NCBI GenBank assembly: GCA_035627375.1 | Contig: DASPLX010000071.1 | Span: 26,623 to 90,622 of the forward strand | Reading direction: 5' to 3' | Length of the DNA: 64,000 nt | Source of the DNA: DASPLX01 sp035627375 | GTDB taxonomy: Bacteria; Pseudomonadota; Gammaproteobacteria; Burkholderiales; Burkholderiaceae_D | In this document: positions 8,714 to 17,019 of the stretch, piece by piece | Layout of the letters: each line of letters begins with the position of its first letter | How positions within the stretch are numbered: position 1 is the first letter of the stretch | Made by a program: the position numbers and the translations under genes | Notes under the pieces: generated by a model | What the model saw: the letters and a program-made list of their open reading frames with translations, nothing else | Told to the model about the DNA's origin: nothing | The model's database searches: none

Positions 8714-9640
8714 TCAGGATGCGTCCCGCTCCTGCTTCATGCGCAATGCCCGGTCGTAGAGCGCATTCTTCTTTTGTCCCGTGATTTGCGCCGCCAGCGC
8801 CGCGGCTTGCTTGACCGGGCATTCGGCCAACAGGATCGCGAGGATGCGTTCGGCTTCGGCATCGTCCGCGTCGGCGGCGGCCGGCGCGCCTTCGATCAGC
8901 AGGACGTATTCGCCTTTCTCGCGGTGCGCATCGGCCGCGATCCAGGCCGGCGCCTCCGCCAGCGCGCAGCGGTGGATCTCCTCGAACAGCTTGGTCAATT
9001 CGCGCGCGAACACGATGCGGCGCTGCGGGCCGAACGCGGCGAGCAAGGCATCGACGGTCTCGACGATACGATGCGGCGCCTCATACAACACGAGGGTGGC
9101 GGTCACATGCGCCAGCGCGGCGAGCGCGGCCTGGCGCTGCTTGGCCTTGGCGGGCAGGAATCCGGCGAAATGAAAGCGATCGTTGACCAGGCCGCCGACC
9201 GACAAGGCGCCGATCGCCGCCGACGCGCCCGGCACCGGCGCGACGCGGATGCCCGCCGCGCGCACGGCGTCGACGATGCGCGCGCCAGGGTCCGAGACGG
9301 CCGGCGTGCCGGCGTCGGACACGAGCGCGATCCGCTCGCCCTTGGCGAGACGGCCGATCAGTTTGCCGGCCGCTTCGCGCTCGTTGTGCTCATGGGCGGC
9401 GATCAGTGTCTTGGACAAGCCGTAGCGCGCCAGCAATTGCGCGGTATTGCGCGTGTCTTCGCAGGCGACGGCATCGGCGATGGTCAGCAGGTGCAAGGCG
9501 CGCAGCGTGATGTCGCCGATGTTTCCGATCGGCGTGGCCACCACATATAATGTCGACGCTGGATAGAGCTGCCGCGACACTTCCTGCATAAGCGAATTGG
9601 CAAGGCTGGCGGCAGGTGCGGCGGAATCGGACGGAGTCAT
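8714..9640 (-). CDS. rsmI: 16S rRNA (cytidine1402-2'-O)-methyltransferase RsmI
   Basis: 308 residues from the ATG at 9638-9640 (MTPSDSAAPAASL). It is a tetrapyrrole-methylase-fold SAM enzyme with LYVVATPIGNIGDITLRAL at the start of the domain, CEDTRNTAQLL, SDAGTPAVSDPG and PGASAAIGALSVGG, all classic RsmI motifs. It 2'-O-methylates C1402 of 16S rRNA in the decoding centre. The frame is open for 61 more codons upstream, but that part overlaps the divergent lpoA gene and is not conserved. It is divergent from lpoA with 26 bases between starts, as in the E. coli yraL/lpoA locus. Confidence 0.95.
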   Translation of the reverse strand: MTPSDSAAPAASLANSLMQEVSRQLYPASTLYVVATPIGNIGDITLRALHLLTIADAVACEDTRNTAQLLARYGLSKTLIAAHEHNEREAAGKLIGRLAKGERIALVSDAGTPAVSDPGARIVDAVRAAGIRVAPVPGASAAIGALSVGGLVNDRFHFAGFLPAKAKQRQAALAALAHVTATLVLYEAPHRIVETVDALLAAFGPQRRIVFARELTKLFEEIHRCALAEAPAWIAADAHREKGEYVLLIEGAPAAADADDAEAERILAILLAECPVKQAAALAAQITGQKKNALYDRALRMKQERDAS

Positions 9641-9666
9641 CGGCGGGTGTGAATGAGAGGCGGCGA

Positions 9667-10923
9667 ATGAGCGGCAGGTTGACGACGGCGTGGATGCTGG
9701 CGATCGCATTATGCGGACTATGCCCGGCATTGTGCCCTCCAGTGTATGCAAATACAACCGGCGGCGGCGCGCCGGCGCTGCGTGTGGCGCAGAACGATCT
9801 CGCCCTGCCGCCCGCGCCGGCATCGAATGCGGCGGTGCCCGAGCCGGTGCCCGCCAGGCCCATGCCGCAGGAGTCGACGCGCTCGGCCGCCGCTTCCCCT
9901 CTCGTACGCATCGCCTTGCTGCTTCCCTTGCGCTCGCCCACGCTCGGCGCCGCGGCGCAAGCGGTGCGCGCCGGTTTCGCCGCCGCTCACGAGCGCGAGA
10001 CGCAAGGTGTTGCCGTCAACGTCATCGAGACCGACGGTTCGCCGCAGGATACGGTGGAGCGCTATCTCGAGGCGAGCGCCGGCAACGACATCGTGGTCGG
10101 CCCGTTGGCGCGCAGCGAATTGACCGCCGTCGCGCAAGCCGGCGCCGTGCGCAAGCCGACCATCGCGCTCGCGCAGCCCGAACCGGCCGCGAACGGCGAG
10201 ACGACCTTGCCGCGCAATCTGCTGGCCATCGGTTTGTCGATCGAGGACGAAGCGCGCCAGGTGGCGCGGACGATCGCCGCCGACAAGATGGCGCAAAAGG
10301 CGCTGGTGGTATCGACCGGCGTCGCCTGGCAGCGCCGCGCCGCCAAGGCCTTCGCGGCGCAATGGCGCACGCTCGGCCTCGATGTGCAGAACTTCGAACT
10401 GGCGGTGGCCGAGGGATTTCCGACGCCGGAGAGCCTATTGCAACTGAAAAAGAAGATACAGGACGACGCGCCGCAAGCGCTGTTCGTCGCGCTCGACGCC
10501 AATCTCGCCGCGCAGGTCCGGCTGGCGATCGGCGGCGAGCTGCCGGTCTACGGCACCTCGCAATTGAACCCGCTCGGATTGGCCGACTGGTCGCTCGCGA
10601 GCGGCATGCCGGACCTGAACGGCACGCATCTGCTTGATATTCCCTGGCAATTGCAAGCCGATCATCCGGCCGTCATGACCTACCCGCGCCCGGTTGTCGC
10701 TTCCGACCAGCGGCGCAGCGCCGATCTCGAACGCCTGTACGCGCTCGGCATCGACGCCTATCGGATCGCGCGCGAGCTGTCCGCCAACAATCGGCGTTTC
10801 GAGCTCGACGGCGTAACCGGCAAGCTGTTCATCAGCTTCCTCGACGGCGCCGGCCGTTTCGAGCGCCAGGCGCAGGCGGCGGTCTACCAGGACGGCAAGG
10901 TCACGCCGCTGGCGCAGCCATGA
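9667..10923 (+). CDS. lpoA: Penicillin-binding protein activator, LppC/LpoA family
   Basis: 418 residues from the ATG at 9667, with GAGAGG upstream. The signal sequence MSGRLTTAWMLAIALCG runs to about PVYA. No clean lipobox is seen, so it may be released by signal peptidase I rather than lipidated, unlike E. coli LpoA. The rest is a periplasmic-binding-protein-like LppC fold: VRIALLLPLRSPTLGAAAQAV, IVVGPLARSELTAVAQAG, and a C-terminal YALGIDAYRIARELS with FELDGVTGKLF. E. coli LpoA activates the transpeptidase of PBP1A. Family and locus (rsmI, lpoA, yraN, diaA, dolP) agree. Confidence 0.86.
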   Translation: MSGRLTTAWMLAIALCGLCPALCPPVYANTTGGGAPALRVAQNDLALPPAPASNAAVPEPVPARPMPQESTRSAAASPLVRIALLLPLRSPTLGAAAQAVRAGFAAAHERETQGVAVNVIETDGSPQDTVERYLEASAGNDIVVGPLARSELTAVAQAGAVRKPTIALAQPEPAANGETTLPRNLLAIGLSIEDEARQVARTIAADKMAQKALVVSTGVAWQRRAAKAFAAQWRTLGLDVQNFELAVAEGFPTPESLLQLKKKIQDDAPQALFVALDANLAAQVRLAIGGELPVYGTSQLNPLGLADWSLASGMPDLNGTHLLDIPWQLQADHPAVMTYPRPVVASDQRRSADLERLYALGIDAYRIARELSANNRRFELDGVTGKLFISFLDGAGRFERQAQAAVYQDGKVTPLAQP

Positions 10924-10933
10924 CGATACGGTG

Positions 10934-11308
10934 ATGCGTTTGTTCGGCAAACCGGGCCGTCCGCGTACCGCGCAGCAAGCCAGCGGCGAGGCCGGGGAAG
11001 AGCGGGCGCTGGCCTATCTGCAAGAGCAGGGTTTGCTGCCGGTCGAGCGCAATTTCCGTTGCAAGGCGGGCGAGATCGATCTCATCATGCGGGAAGGCGA
11101 CACGCTCGTGTTCGTCGAAGTCAGGAAGCGCGCCGATGCGCGCCACGGCGGCGCCGCGGCCAGCATCACCCCAGCCAAGCAGATGAAGCTGTTGCGCGCG
11201 GCCCAATTCTACCTGTTGCGTTTTCGGATGCCGCCGGCTTGCCGCTTCGACGTCGTCGCGATCGACGGCGACGACCTGGACTGGATCAGGAATGCGATCA
11301 CCGCCTAG
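10934..11308 (+). CDS. yraN: UPF0102 nuclease-fold protein YraN
   Basis: 124 residues from the ATG at 10934; a GTG one codon earlier is also possible. UPF0102 hallmarks of a restriction-endonuclease-like fold are present: GEERALAYLQEQG, NFRCKAGEIDLIM and LVFVEVRKRADARHGGA, giving the E...D...ExK pattern. The biochemical role is unsettled in the literature. The gene starts 10 bases after lpoA and precedes diaA and dolP, matching the E. coli yraM-yraN-diaA-yraP order. Confidence 0.9.
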   Translation: MRLFGKPGRPRTAQQASGEAGEERALAYLQEQGLLPVERNFRCKAGEIDLIMREGDTLVFVEVRKRADARHGGAAASITPAKQMKLLRAAQFYLLRFRMPPACRFDVVAIDGDDLDWIRNAITA

Positions 11309-11431
11309 TGGTTCGACAGGTCCCGATTTGCCGTTTATGCCGCGGCGATCGTCTTCCAGCGCCCGGCGGACACTGGCCCAAACACTTCGTAACAAACCAC
11401 GCATTGCAGCTGCACTATAATGGCCCCCACT

Positions 11432-12028
11432 ATGGATAAACAGCACATCATCGCGCACTTCGAAGAAAGCGCGGAACTCAAGAGCAAGGCCGCCGCCCTC
11501 CTGGCGCAGCCGATTTCGGAGGCCGTGGAGCTGATGTTTACGGCTTTGTCCAATGGGAACAAGATACTGGCATGCGGCAACGGCGGTTCGGCCGCCGATT
11601 GCCAGCATTTCGCGGCCGAGCTGGTGGGCCGTTTCGAGCGCGAGCGCCTGCCCTTGCCCGCGATCGCGCTGACGACCGATACCTCGATCCTGACGGCGGT
11701 CGGCAACGATTACAGCTTCAACGATATTTTCTCGAAGCAGGTCCAAGCCTTCGGCCAGCCCGGCGACGTGCTCCTCGCGATCTCGACCTCCGGCAATTCC
11801 GGCAACGTGCTGGCGGCCGTGGAAGCGGCGCTCGAGCGCGACGTGCGGGTAGTGGCCCTGACCGGCAAGGGCGGCGGCAAGATCGGCGAAGTCCTGACCG
11901 ACGCCGACGTTCACATCTGCGTGCCGCACGACCGTACGGCGCGCATCCAGGAAGTCCATCTGTTGACGATTCATTGTCTGTGCGACGGCATCGACGTCGC
12001 GTTGTTCGGAGGAGAAGCGCATGAATGA
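11432..12028 (+). CDS. diaA: SIS-domain protein, DiaA-type (phosphoheptose-isomerase-like)
   Basis: 198 residues from MDKQHIIAHFEES. The SIS domain has the sugar-phosphate loop ACGNGGSAADCQHFAAELVGRF and AISTSGNSGNVLAAVEAA. GmhA (sedoheptulose-7-phosphate isomerase) and DiaA (binds DnaA and promotes replication initiation) are close paralogues. Position between yraN and dolP, as in E. coli, favours DiaA, but automatic annotation often says phosphoheptose isomerase. An ATG at 11420 is also in frame, but it overlaps a TATAAT at 11415-11420 that looks like the gene's own -10 box; neither start has a clear Shine-Dalgarno. It overlaps dolP by 8 bases. Confidence 0.85.
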   Translation: MDKQHIIAHFEESAELKSKAAALLAQPISEAVELMFTALSNGNKILACGNGGSAADCQHFAAELVGRFERERLPLPAIALTTDTSILTAVGNDYSFNDIFSKQVQAFGQPGDVLLAISTSGNSGNVLAAVEAALERDVRVVALTGKGGGKIGEVLTDADVHICVPHDRTARIQEVHLLTIHCLCDGIDVALFGGEAHE

Positions 12029-12644
12029 AATCCGCCCCAGGCGCCTGCTGGCGGCCGTCGCGATCTGCGGCATGACGGCGATCGGCTTGCAAGGCTGCGT
12101 CGAAATGGCGGTCGGCACCGCCGTCGTCGGCACGCTGGCCGCGACCGACCGCCGCACCTTCGGCGCCCAGACCGAGGATAAGGCGATCGTGCTCAAGGGC
12201 GAGGCGCGCGCGGCGAAAGTGGCGGGCAACGCCGGCCATGTCAACGTCGCCAGCTTCAACCGCAAGGTCTTGCTGACCGGCGAAGTCAGGGATGAGGCGA
12301 TGAAGCAGGAAGTCGAGCGCGAAGTGGGCGCCATCGACGGCGTGCAAGCGGTCGTCAACGACCTCGAGATCGGCGGCGTCACGAGTCTTGCTTCGCGTTC
12401 CAACGATTCGCTGATCACCGGCAAGGTCAAGGCGTCGTTCGTCGATACCAAGGACTTGTACGCCAATTCGATCAAGGTGGTGACCGAGCGCGGCATCGTG
12501 TATCTGATGGGCCGCGTCACCCACCGCGAAGCGGATCTGGCGTCGGAAGTCGCGCGCGGCGTCTCCGGCGTGCGCAAGGTGGTCCGCGTGTTCGAATACA
12601 TCTCGGAAGACGACTTGAAAAAAATGAGCGCCGCACCGCAATAG
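12021..12644 (+). CDS. dolP: Outer-membrane lipoprotein with two BON domains, DolP-like
   Basis: 207 residues. The lipoprotein signal MNEIRPRRLLAAVAICGMTA ends in the lipobox LQGC (Cys about 26). Two BON domains follow (about 70-125 with VNVASFNRKVLLTGEVRDE and about 145-200 with IKVVTERGIVYLMGRVTHREA). DolP (YraP) binds anionic phospholipid at the division site in E. coli and supports outer-membrane integrity and amidase activation. The start overlaps the diaA stop by 8 bases, so translation is coupled. Confidence 0.9.
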   Translation: MNEIRPRRLLAAVAICGMTAIGLQGCVEMAVGTAVVGTLAATDRRTFGAQTEDKAIVLKGEARAAKVAGNAGHVNVASFNRKVLLTGEVRDEAMKQEVEREVGAIDGVQAVVNDLEIGGVTSLASRSNDSLITGKVKASFVDTKDLYANSIKVVTERGIVYLMGRVTHREADLASEVARGVSGVRKVVRVFEYISEDDLKKMSAAPQ

Positions 12645-12861
12645 GCATCGGCGCCACGGCCCGGGGGCGCCGCCGGGCTGACGAAAATCAAGCTTTCCGC
12701 GCGCATTCGATGATCCATCTCATGGCTCTCGATGCACGGAATGTGCTCCCGAGAATCCCCTCTATTTTTCTGCCTCCGCCGGTGTTCCGCCGGCGGCCCG
12801 GCCGCCACTATGATCGTCCTTCCGCGCCGCAACTTCCTGCGGCGCTCTCATAAGGACAATC

Positions 12862-13980
12862 ATGCGTACAAAAATATTTTCCCTGTTCCGGGTTTTCGCG
12901 CGCTGTTTTTCCATTGTGCTGGCGGCTGCGGGCTTCTTGCCGGCGAGCGCCGTCGCGCTCGATAACGTTCCCGATTACGTCCAGCGTTTCGCGCCCGAGT
13001 TGCGGTTCGATCGCGCCGCGCGAGGCTATCCGATGTCGGCCCAGACCTTCTACGAGGCGATGAAGAATTACCGCTACGGCGCGTTCCGCGTCGAGAACAC
13101 CGATCGCGCGACGCTCGCCAGCGGCACCATCCCCACTTATTACCAGGTGCGTACGGTCGGCAACCAGGTGCGGATCAACTATTGGTGGTTCTACGGCTAC
13201 CAGCACCCCTGCTATTCGGCGTTCGGCGAGAACTTCGGCGAGCATAACGGCGACTGGGAACACGTGACCGTCATCCTCAAGGAAGACCTGAGCGCGGTGG
13301 CGGCCGTCAGTTACTACCAGCACGGCGGCCATTACACGCGCATCGCCGGTCCGCGCGACGCGCCCTGCACGCCGGACGGCGTCGGCCGTTGCGGCGGCTC
13401 GAAGGGGTTTTCCAGTAACGGCACGCATCCGGTCGTGTATTCCGGCAAGTACGCGCACGGCTCTTACCACGATGCCAATTCCTTCACCATTCCGGGGCCG
13501 GGCGAATGCACCTACTACGGCGATTACCGCAACCCCGCCTCGAGCGCCGATTACCTGCAGACGTGGCGCAAGCTGGTCGACCTCGACGGCGCGCAAGAGA
13601 GCTGGCTGGCCGACGACCGCACGGCGACCTGGACCTGGGGGCCGGGCGGCATCAGCACTCATCCGACCCGGCGCTATCCGAACGATGCGGAACATGCATC
13701 GGCCTGCACAGGCAGCGCGATCTACGGCGTCGACGACGCGGGATGCTATCAATCGGAATGCCTGGCCGGAGACGACCAGGCGATCAGCGGGTGCATCAAG
13801 GAGTGCAAGCCGGGCTATATCAACATGGGGCTGACCTGCAACAAGAAATGGGGCTGGCCGTGGGAGTTCTACTATCGCCTGAGCGGCGACAACACTTACG
13901 GCTACGGCTATACGATACCGGCGCGCGACGCGGGTCTGAGCCGGCGCCGCGGCAGCCGGGAGGAATGGTCGCTGCCGTGA
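12862..13980 (+). CDS. Secreted VPS62/DUF946-like protein with a Cys-rich C-terminal segment
   Basis: 372 residues. The signal peptide MRTKIFSLFRVFARCFSIV ends near ASAVA, and AAGGA lies upstream of the ATG. The core resembles the VPS62 (DUF946) family: INYWWFYGYQ, GEHNGDWEHVTVIL, YYQHGGHYT and HPVVYSGKYAHGSYHD. From about residue 275 there are many closely spaced cysteines (SACTG, GCYQSECLAG, SGCIKECKPGY, LTCNKKWG), probably disulfide-bonded outside the cytoplasm. No enzyme activity is established for this family in bacteria. The gene stands alone between dolP and lemA, 217 bases after the former. The family call is moderate; the function is unknown. Confidence 0.6.
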   Translation: MRTKIFSLFRVFARCFSIVLAAAGFLPASAVALDNVPDYVQRFAPELRFDRAARGYPMSAQTFYEAMKNYRYGAFRVENTDRATLASGTIPTYYQVRTVGNQVRINYWWFYGYQHPCYSAFGENFGEHNGDWEHVTVILKEDLSAVAAVSYYQHGGHYTRIAGPRDAPCTPDGVGRCGGSKGFSSNGTHPVVYSGKYAHGSYHDANSFTIPGPGECTYYGDYRNPASSADYLQTWRKLVDLDGAQESWLADDRTATWTWGPGGISTHPTRRYPNDAEHASACTGSAIYGVDDAGCYQSECLAGDDQAISGCIKECKPGYINMGLTCNKKWGWPWEFYYRLSGDNTYGYGYTIPARDAGLSRRRGSREEWSLP

Positions 13981-14021
13981 CGAATTTGCACTTGGATTGA
14001 CTCTCAAGTCGCCCTAATGGG

Positions 14022-14030
14022 TGCTATAGT
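14022..14030 (+). promoter_or_regulatory. Extended -10 promoter candidate for lemA
   Basis: TGC-TATAGT forms an extended -10 (TGn plus TATAGT). A TTGACT at 13997-14002 is 22 bases away, too far for a normal -35, so the extended -10 would have to carry the activity. The predicted transcript start is near 14037, with the lemA ribosome site CGGAGGAATC just before the ATG at 14093. Confidence 0.4.
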
Positions 14031-14092
14031 AAGCCGCCTGACTCATGTCATGCGGCTTTCTTGTTTCGGACGCCGCTTCTACCGGAGGAATC

Positions 14093-14683
14093 ATGACCGC
14101 TCTCATCATCCTGCTGGCCATTGTCCTGTTGTTGGTGTTCTGGGCCGTCGGCGCGTATAACCGCCTGGTAAGCCTGCGCAATCGCTTCAAGAATGCATTC
14201 ATGCAGATCGACGTCCAGCTGAAGCGGCGCTACGACCTGATTCCGAACCTGGTCGAGACCGCGAAGGCTTACATGAAGCACGAACGCGAAGCGCTGGAAG
14301 CCGTGATCGCCGCCCGCAACGGCGCCGTGACGGCCGAGGCGAAGGCATCGACCGATCCGACCGACGCTGCCGCGGTGCAGCAACTGGCGGCGGCGGAAGG
14401 CGCCCTGAACCAGACGCTCGGCCGCCTGTTCGCCCTGTCCGAGGCCTATCCCGACCTCAAGGCCAACCAGAACATGATGCAATTGACCGAGGAGCTGACC
14501 AGCACCGAGAACCGCATCTCATTCGCGCGCCAGGCCTACAACGACAGCGTGATGGAATACAACACGGCGGCCGAGCAATTCCCGGGCTCGATCATCGCCG
14601 GCATGTTCGCCTTCAAGCCGGCCGAATTGCTGCAATCGACCGAGGCGCCCGAGGAACGCAAGGCGGTGAAGGTTTCGTTCTAG
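14093..14683 (+). CDS. lemA: LemA family protein
   Basis: 196 residues from the ATG at 14093 (MTALIILLAIVLLLVFWAVG), preceded by a strong GGAGGAATC. One N-terminal transmembrane helix is followed by the LemA helical bundle: YNRLVSLRNRFKNAFMQIDVQLKRRYDLIPNLVET is the diagnostic stretch. LemA proteins sit in the inner membrane with most of the chain outside; their role is unclear. It is followed after 22 bases by an M48 protease gene, a recurrent lemA-M48 pairing. In-frame codons upstream (from 14045) are not conserved. Confidence 0.93.
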   Translation: MTALIILLAIVLLLVFWAVGAYNRLVSLRNRFKNAFMQIDVQLKRRYDLIPNLVETAKAYMKHEREALEAVIAARNGAVTAEAKASTDPTDAAAVQQLAAAEGALNQTLGRLFALSEAYPDLKANQNMMQLTEELTSTENRISFARQAYNDSVMEYNTAAEQFPGSIIAGMFAFKPAELLQSTEAPEERKAVKVSF

Positions 14684-14705
14684 GACCGCCTCGGCCAGCG
14701 GTTCC

Positions 14706-16640
14706 ATGAACTTCTTCGAACACCAGGAGCAGGCCCGCCGCCAGACTCGTACCCTGGTCATCCTGTTCATTCTCGCGGTGACCGCGATCGTCGTCGCGGT
14801 CAACGTCACCTTGGCGCTGGTCTGGGCCTGGACCAAGGGCGTCAACCTGCCGGGTTCGCCTTACGATTATCCGCGCTACTTCTTCCTTACCAATACGCTG
14901 ATCACGCTCGGACTGATCGGCGGCGGCACGGCGCTCGAGATCTTCAACCTGCGCGACGGCGGCGACGCGGTGGCGCAGATGGCCGGCGGGCGCCTGGTGT
15001 CGCCCTCTTCGTCGGCGCCCCAGGAGCGGCGGCTGCTGAACGTCGTCGAGGAAATGGCGATCGCGTCGGGCATCGCCTGTCCGAAGGTCTACGTGCTCGA
15101 CCGCGAGGATTCGATCAATGCCTTCGCGGCGGGGTACAACCCGAACGAAGCGGTGGTCGCCGTGACGCGCGGCACCCTCGAGCGCCTCGATCGCGACGAA
15201 CTGCAAGGCGTGATCGGCCACGAATTCAGCCACATCCTGAACGGCGACATGCGGCTCAACGTGCGCCTGATCGGCGTCCTGTTCGGCATCCAGATGCTGG
15301 CCGGGTTCGGCCAGCACCTGATCGATTTCGCGCGCCATATCGCGCCCTCGCGCTCGCGCGACGACAAGGGGCCGCCGCTCGGGGCCATCCTGTTCGTGAC
15401 CGGCGTGGCCTTGTTCGTGATCGGCTACATCGGCGTCTTCTTCGGCCGCTTGATCAAATCGGCGGTGTCGCGCCAGCGCGAATACCTGGCCGACGCCAGC
15501 GCGGTGCAGTTCACCCGCAACCGCGACGGCATCGGCGGCGCGCTGCGCAAGATCGGCGGGCTGTCGCGCACGATGCAGCTCGGCTCGCGCATCACGCATC
15601 CGAACGCGGAGCAGCTGTCGCACATGTTCCTCGGCGCGGTGAAGCCGAGCCTGTTGTCAGGATTGTTCGCCACCCATCCGCCGCTCGAAGAGCGCCTGCG
15701 CCGCATCTATGGGCGCAAGATCGACATGCTCGACGCGCCGCCGCGCAAGGAGGAGCCGGCGGCGGCCGTGCTGCCCGACATTCCGTTCGCGGCCGCGGGT
15801 TTCGCCGCGGACACCGCCGGCGCGCCGGAGGCTCCGCGGGCCGCGGCCGCATCGATCGCCTTCGGGCCGAGCGCGGAACGGCAGACGGCATTGTCGCCCC
15901 AGCTCGGCAACGCGGTGCGCGATCCGCATGCAGCCTGCGCCGTCGTCTATGCCTTGCTGCTGGAGCGCGACGCGGCGCGCGAGGCGCAATTGGCGGTGCT
16001 GAACGGCGCGCTGCCGAAGCAACTGGTCGTCTATCTCGCCGATACGATCGCCCAAATGCCGAAGAGCGCGCGCCTGCCGCTGCTCGACCTGGCGATGCCG
16101 GCCTTGCGGCTGCTGCCGCAGCATGCGCGCGACGAATTGCTGGCGACCGCCGACAGACTGATCGCCGCCGACAACCGCGTCACGCTGGCCGAGTTCGTGC
16201 TGCAGACGGTATTGCAGCGGCGCCTCGATCCGCATGCCGGACGCGCCGTGCCGGTTCGCTATGCGACGACCGCGGCGATGAAGGAAGACGCCGCCGTGCT
16301 GCTGTCGCTGGTCGCGCATCTGGCGGCGAAGAGCAACCAGGAGGCGCCGCGCGATGCTTACGCGCGCGGCGCCTCCCTGCTCGGCTTGGGGCAGGACGAT
16401 CCGATCGGCGTCGCCGCGCTCGGCTTCGAACGCGTGCGCGCGGCGCTGGAGGCGGCAAACCGGTTGGCGCCGCTGGCCAAGCCGGCACTGATCAAGGCCT
16501 TGCTGGCGGCCGCGCATCGCGACGGCGAGTTGCCGCTCGATAGCGCCGACCTGTTGCGCGCGATCTGCGCGGCGATCGACGTTCCCGTGCCGGCGGTCGT
16601 GGCTTCGACCTATACCGCGCATGCATGGGCGATCGCATAG
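14706..16640 (+). CDS. M48 family membrane zinc metallopeptidase (HtpX-like) with long C-terminal extension
   Basis: 644 residues. Two N-terminal transmembrane helices (about 17-41 and 60-80) are followed by the M48 domain with H172-E-F-S-H176 (zinc and catalytic Glu), and NAFAAGYNPNEAVVAVTRGTLERL before it. Two further hydrophobic segments (about 220-250) and REYLADASAVQFTRN, carrying the third zinc ligand Glu, follow. Residues from about 350 to 644 form an Ala-rich, mostly helical extension not found in HtpX; I do not recognise a domain in it. It is paired with lemA 22 bases upstream. It is probably membrane protein quality control, by family analogy. Confidence 0.85.
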   Translation: MNFFEHQEQARRQTRTLVILFILAVTAIVVAVNVTLALVWAWTKGVNLPGSPYDYPRYFFLTNTLITLGLIGGGTALEIFNLRDGGDAVAQMAGGRLVSPSSSAPQERRLLNVVEEMAIASGIACPKVYVLDREDSINAFAAGYNPNEAVVAVTRGTLERLDRDELQGVIGHEFSHILNGDMRLNVRLIGVLFGIQMLAGFGQHLIDFARHIAPSRSRDDKGPPLGAILFVTGVALFVIGYIGVFFGRLIKSAVSRQREYLADASAVQFTRNRDGIGGALRKIGGLSRTMQLGSRITHPNAEQLSHMFLGAVKPSLLSGLFATHPPLEERLRRIYGRKIDMLDAPPRKEEPAAAVLPDIPFAAAGFAADTAGAPEAPRAAAASIAFGPSAERQTALSPQLGNAVRDPHAACAVVYALLLERDAAREAQLAVLNGALPKQLVVYLADTIAQMPKSARLPLLDLAMPALRLLPQHARDELLATADRLIAADNRVTLAEFVLQTVLQRRLDPHAGRAVPVRYATTAAMKEDAAVLLSLVAHLAAKSNQEAPRDAYARGASLLGLGQDDPIGVAALGFERVRAALEAANRLAPLAKPALIKALLAAAHRDGELPLDSADLLRAICAAIDVPVPAVVASTYTAHAWAIA

Positions 16641-16704
16641 GGGCGATCGCATATCCGGCCGTTCTTCGTTGCAGCGACTCTTCCATCGAAAGGGAGGCGA
16701 CATC

Positions 16705-17010
16705 ATGAAGCGAACCGTATCGATACTGTGCGCGGTGCTTGCGCTCTGGCAGGCGCCGGCGTCGGCCGCCGATCAAAAGACCACGGCGCAACGCCTGGCC
16801 GCCAATTGCGCGAATTGCCACGGCACCAACGGCCGGACGGTGAACGGCACGCTGCCGCCGCTGGCAGGGCAGCCGGCCGGCGCCATCGTCGCGGCGCTGA
16901 AGGAATTCAAGGCAGGCACGCGCCAGGCGACCATCATGCATCAGTTGGCCAAGGGCTATAGCGACGAACAGATCGCCCTGATCGCCGATTACTTCGCCGC
17001 GCAGAAATAG
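16705..17010 (+). CDS. Periplasmic class I cytochrome c, FccA/SoxE-like subunit
   Basis: 101 residues from the ATG at 16705, with GGGAGGCG upstream. The signal peptide MKRTVSILCAVLALWQAPASA is followed by one haem site C35-A-N-C38-H39, GTNGRTVNGTLPPLAGQ, and a distal Met candidate in IMHQLAKGYSDEQI. It resembles cytochrome c553 and the haem subunit of flavocytochrome c sulfide dehydrogenase. The next gene, 9 bases away, is the flavoprotein subunit, which supports an FccAB pair that oxidises sulfide and passes electrons to the respiratory chain. The assignment to FccA rather than a generic c553 rests on this context. Confidence 0.82.
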   Translation: MKRTVSILCAVLALWQAPASAADQKTTAQRLAANCANCHGTNGRTVNGTLPPLAGQPAGAIVAALKEFKAGTRQATIMHQLAKGYSDEQIALIADYFAAQK

Positions 17011-17019
17011 GAGGCCGCC

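Noticed and set aside
11432..12028. Calling the SIS protein GmhA
   Set aside because: No other heptose genes are nearby and the gene order lpoA-yraN-x-dolP matches diaA of E. coli; GmhA remains possible at the sequence level.
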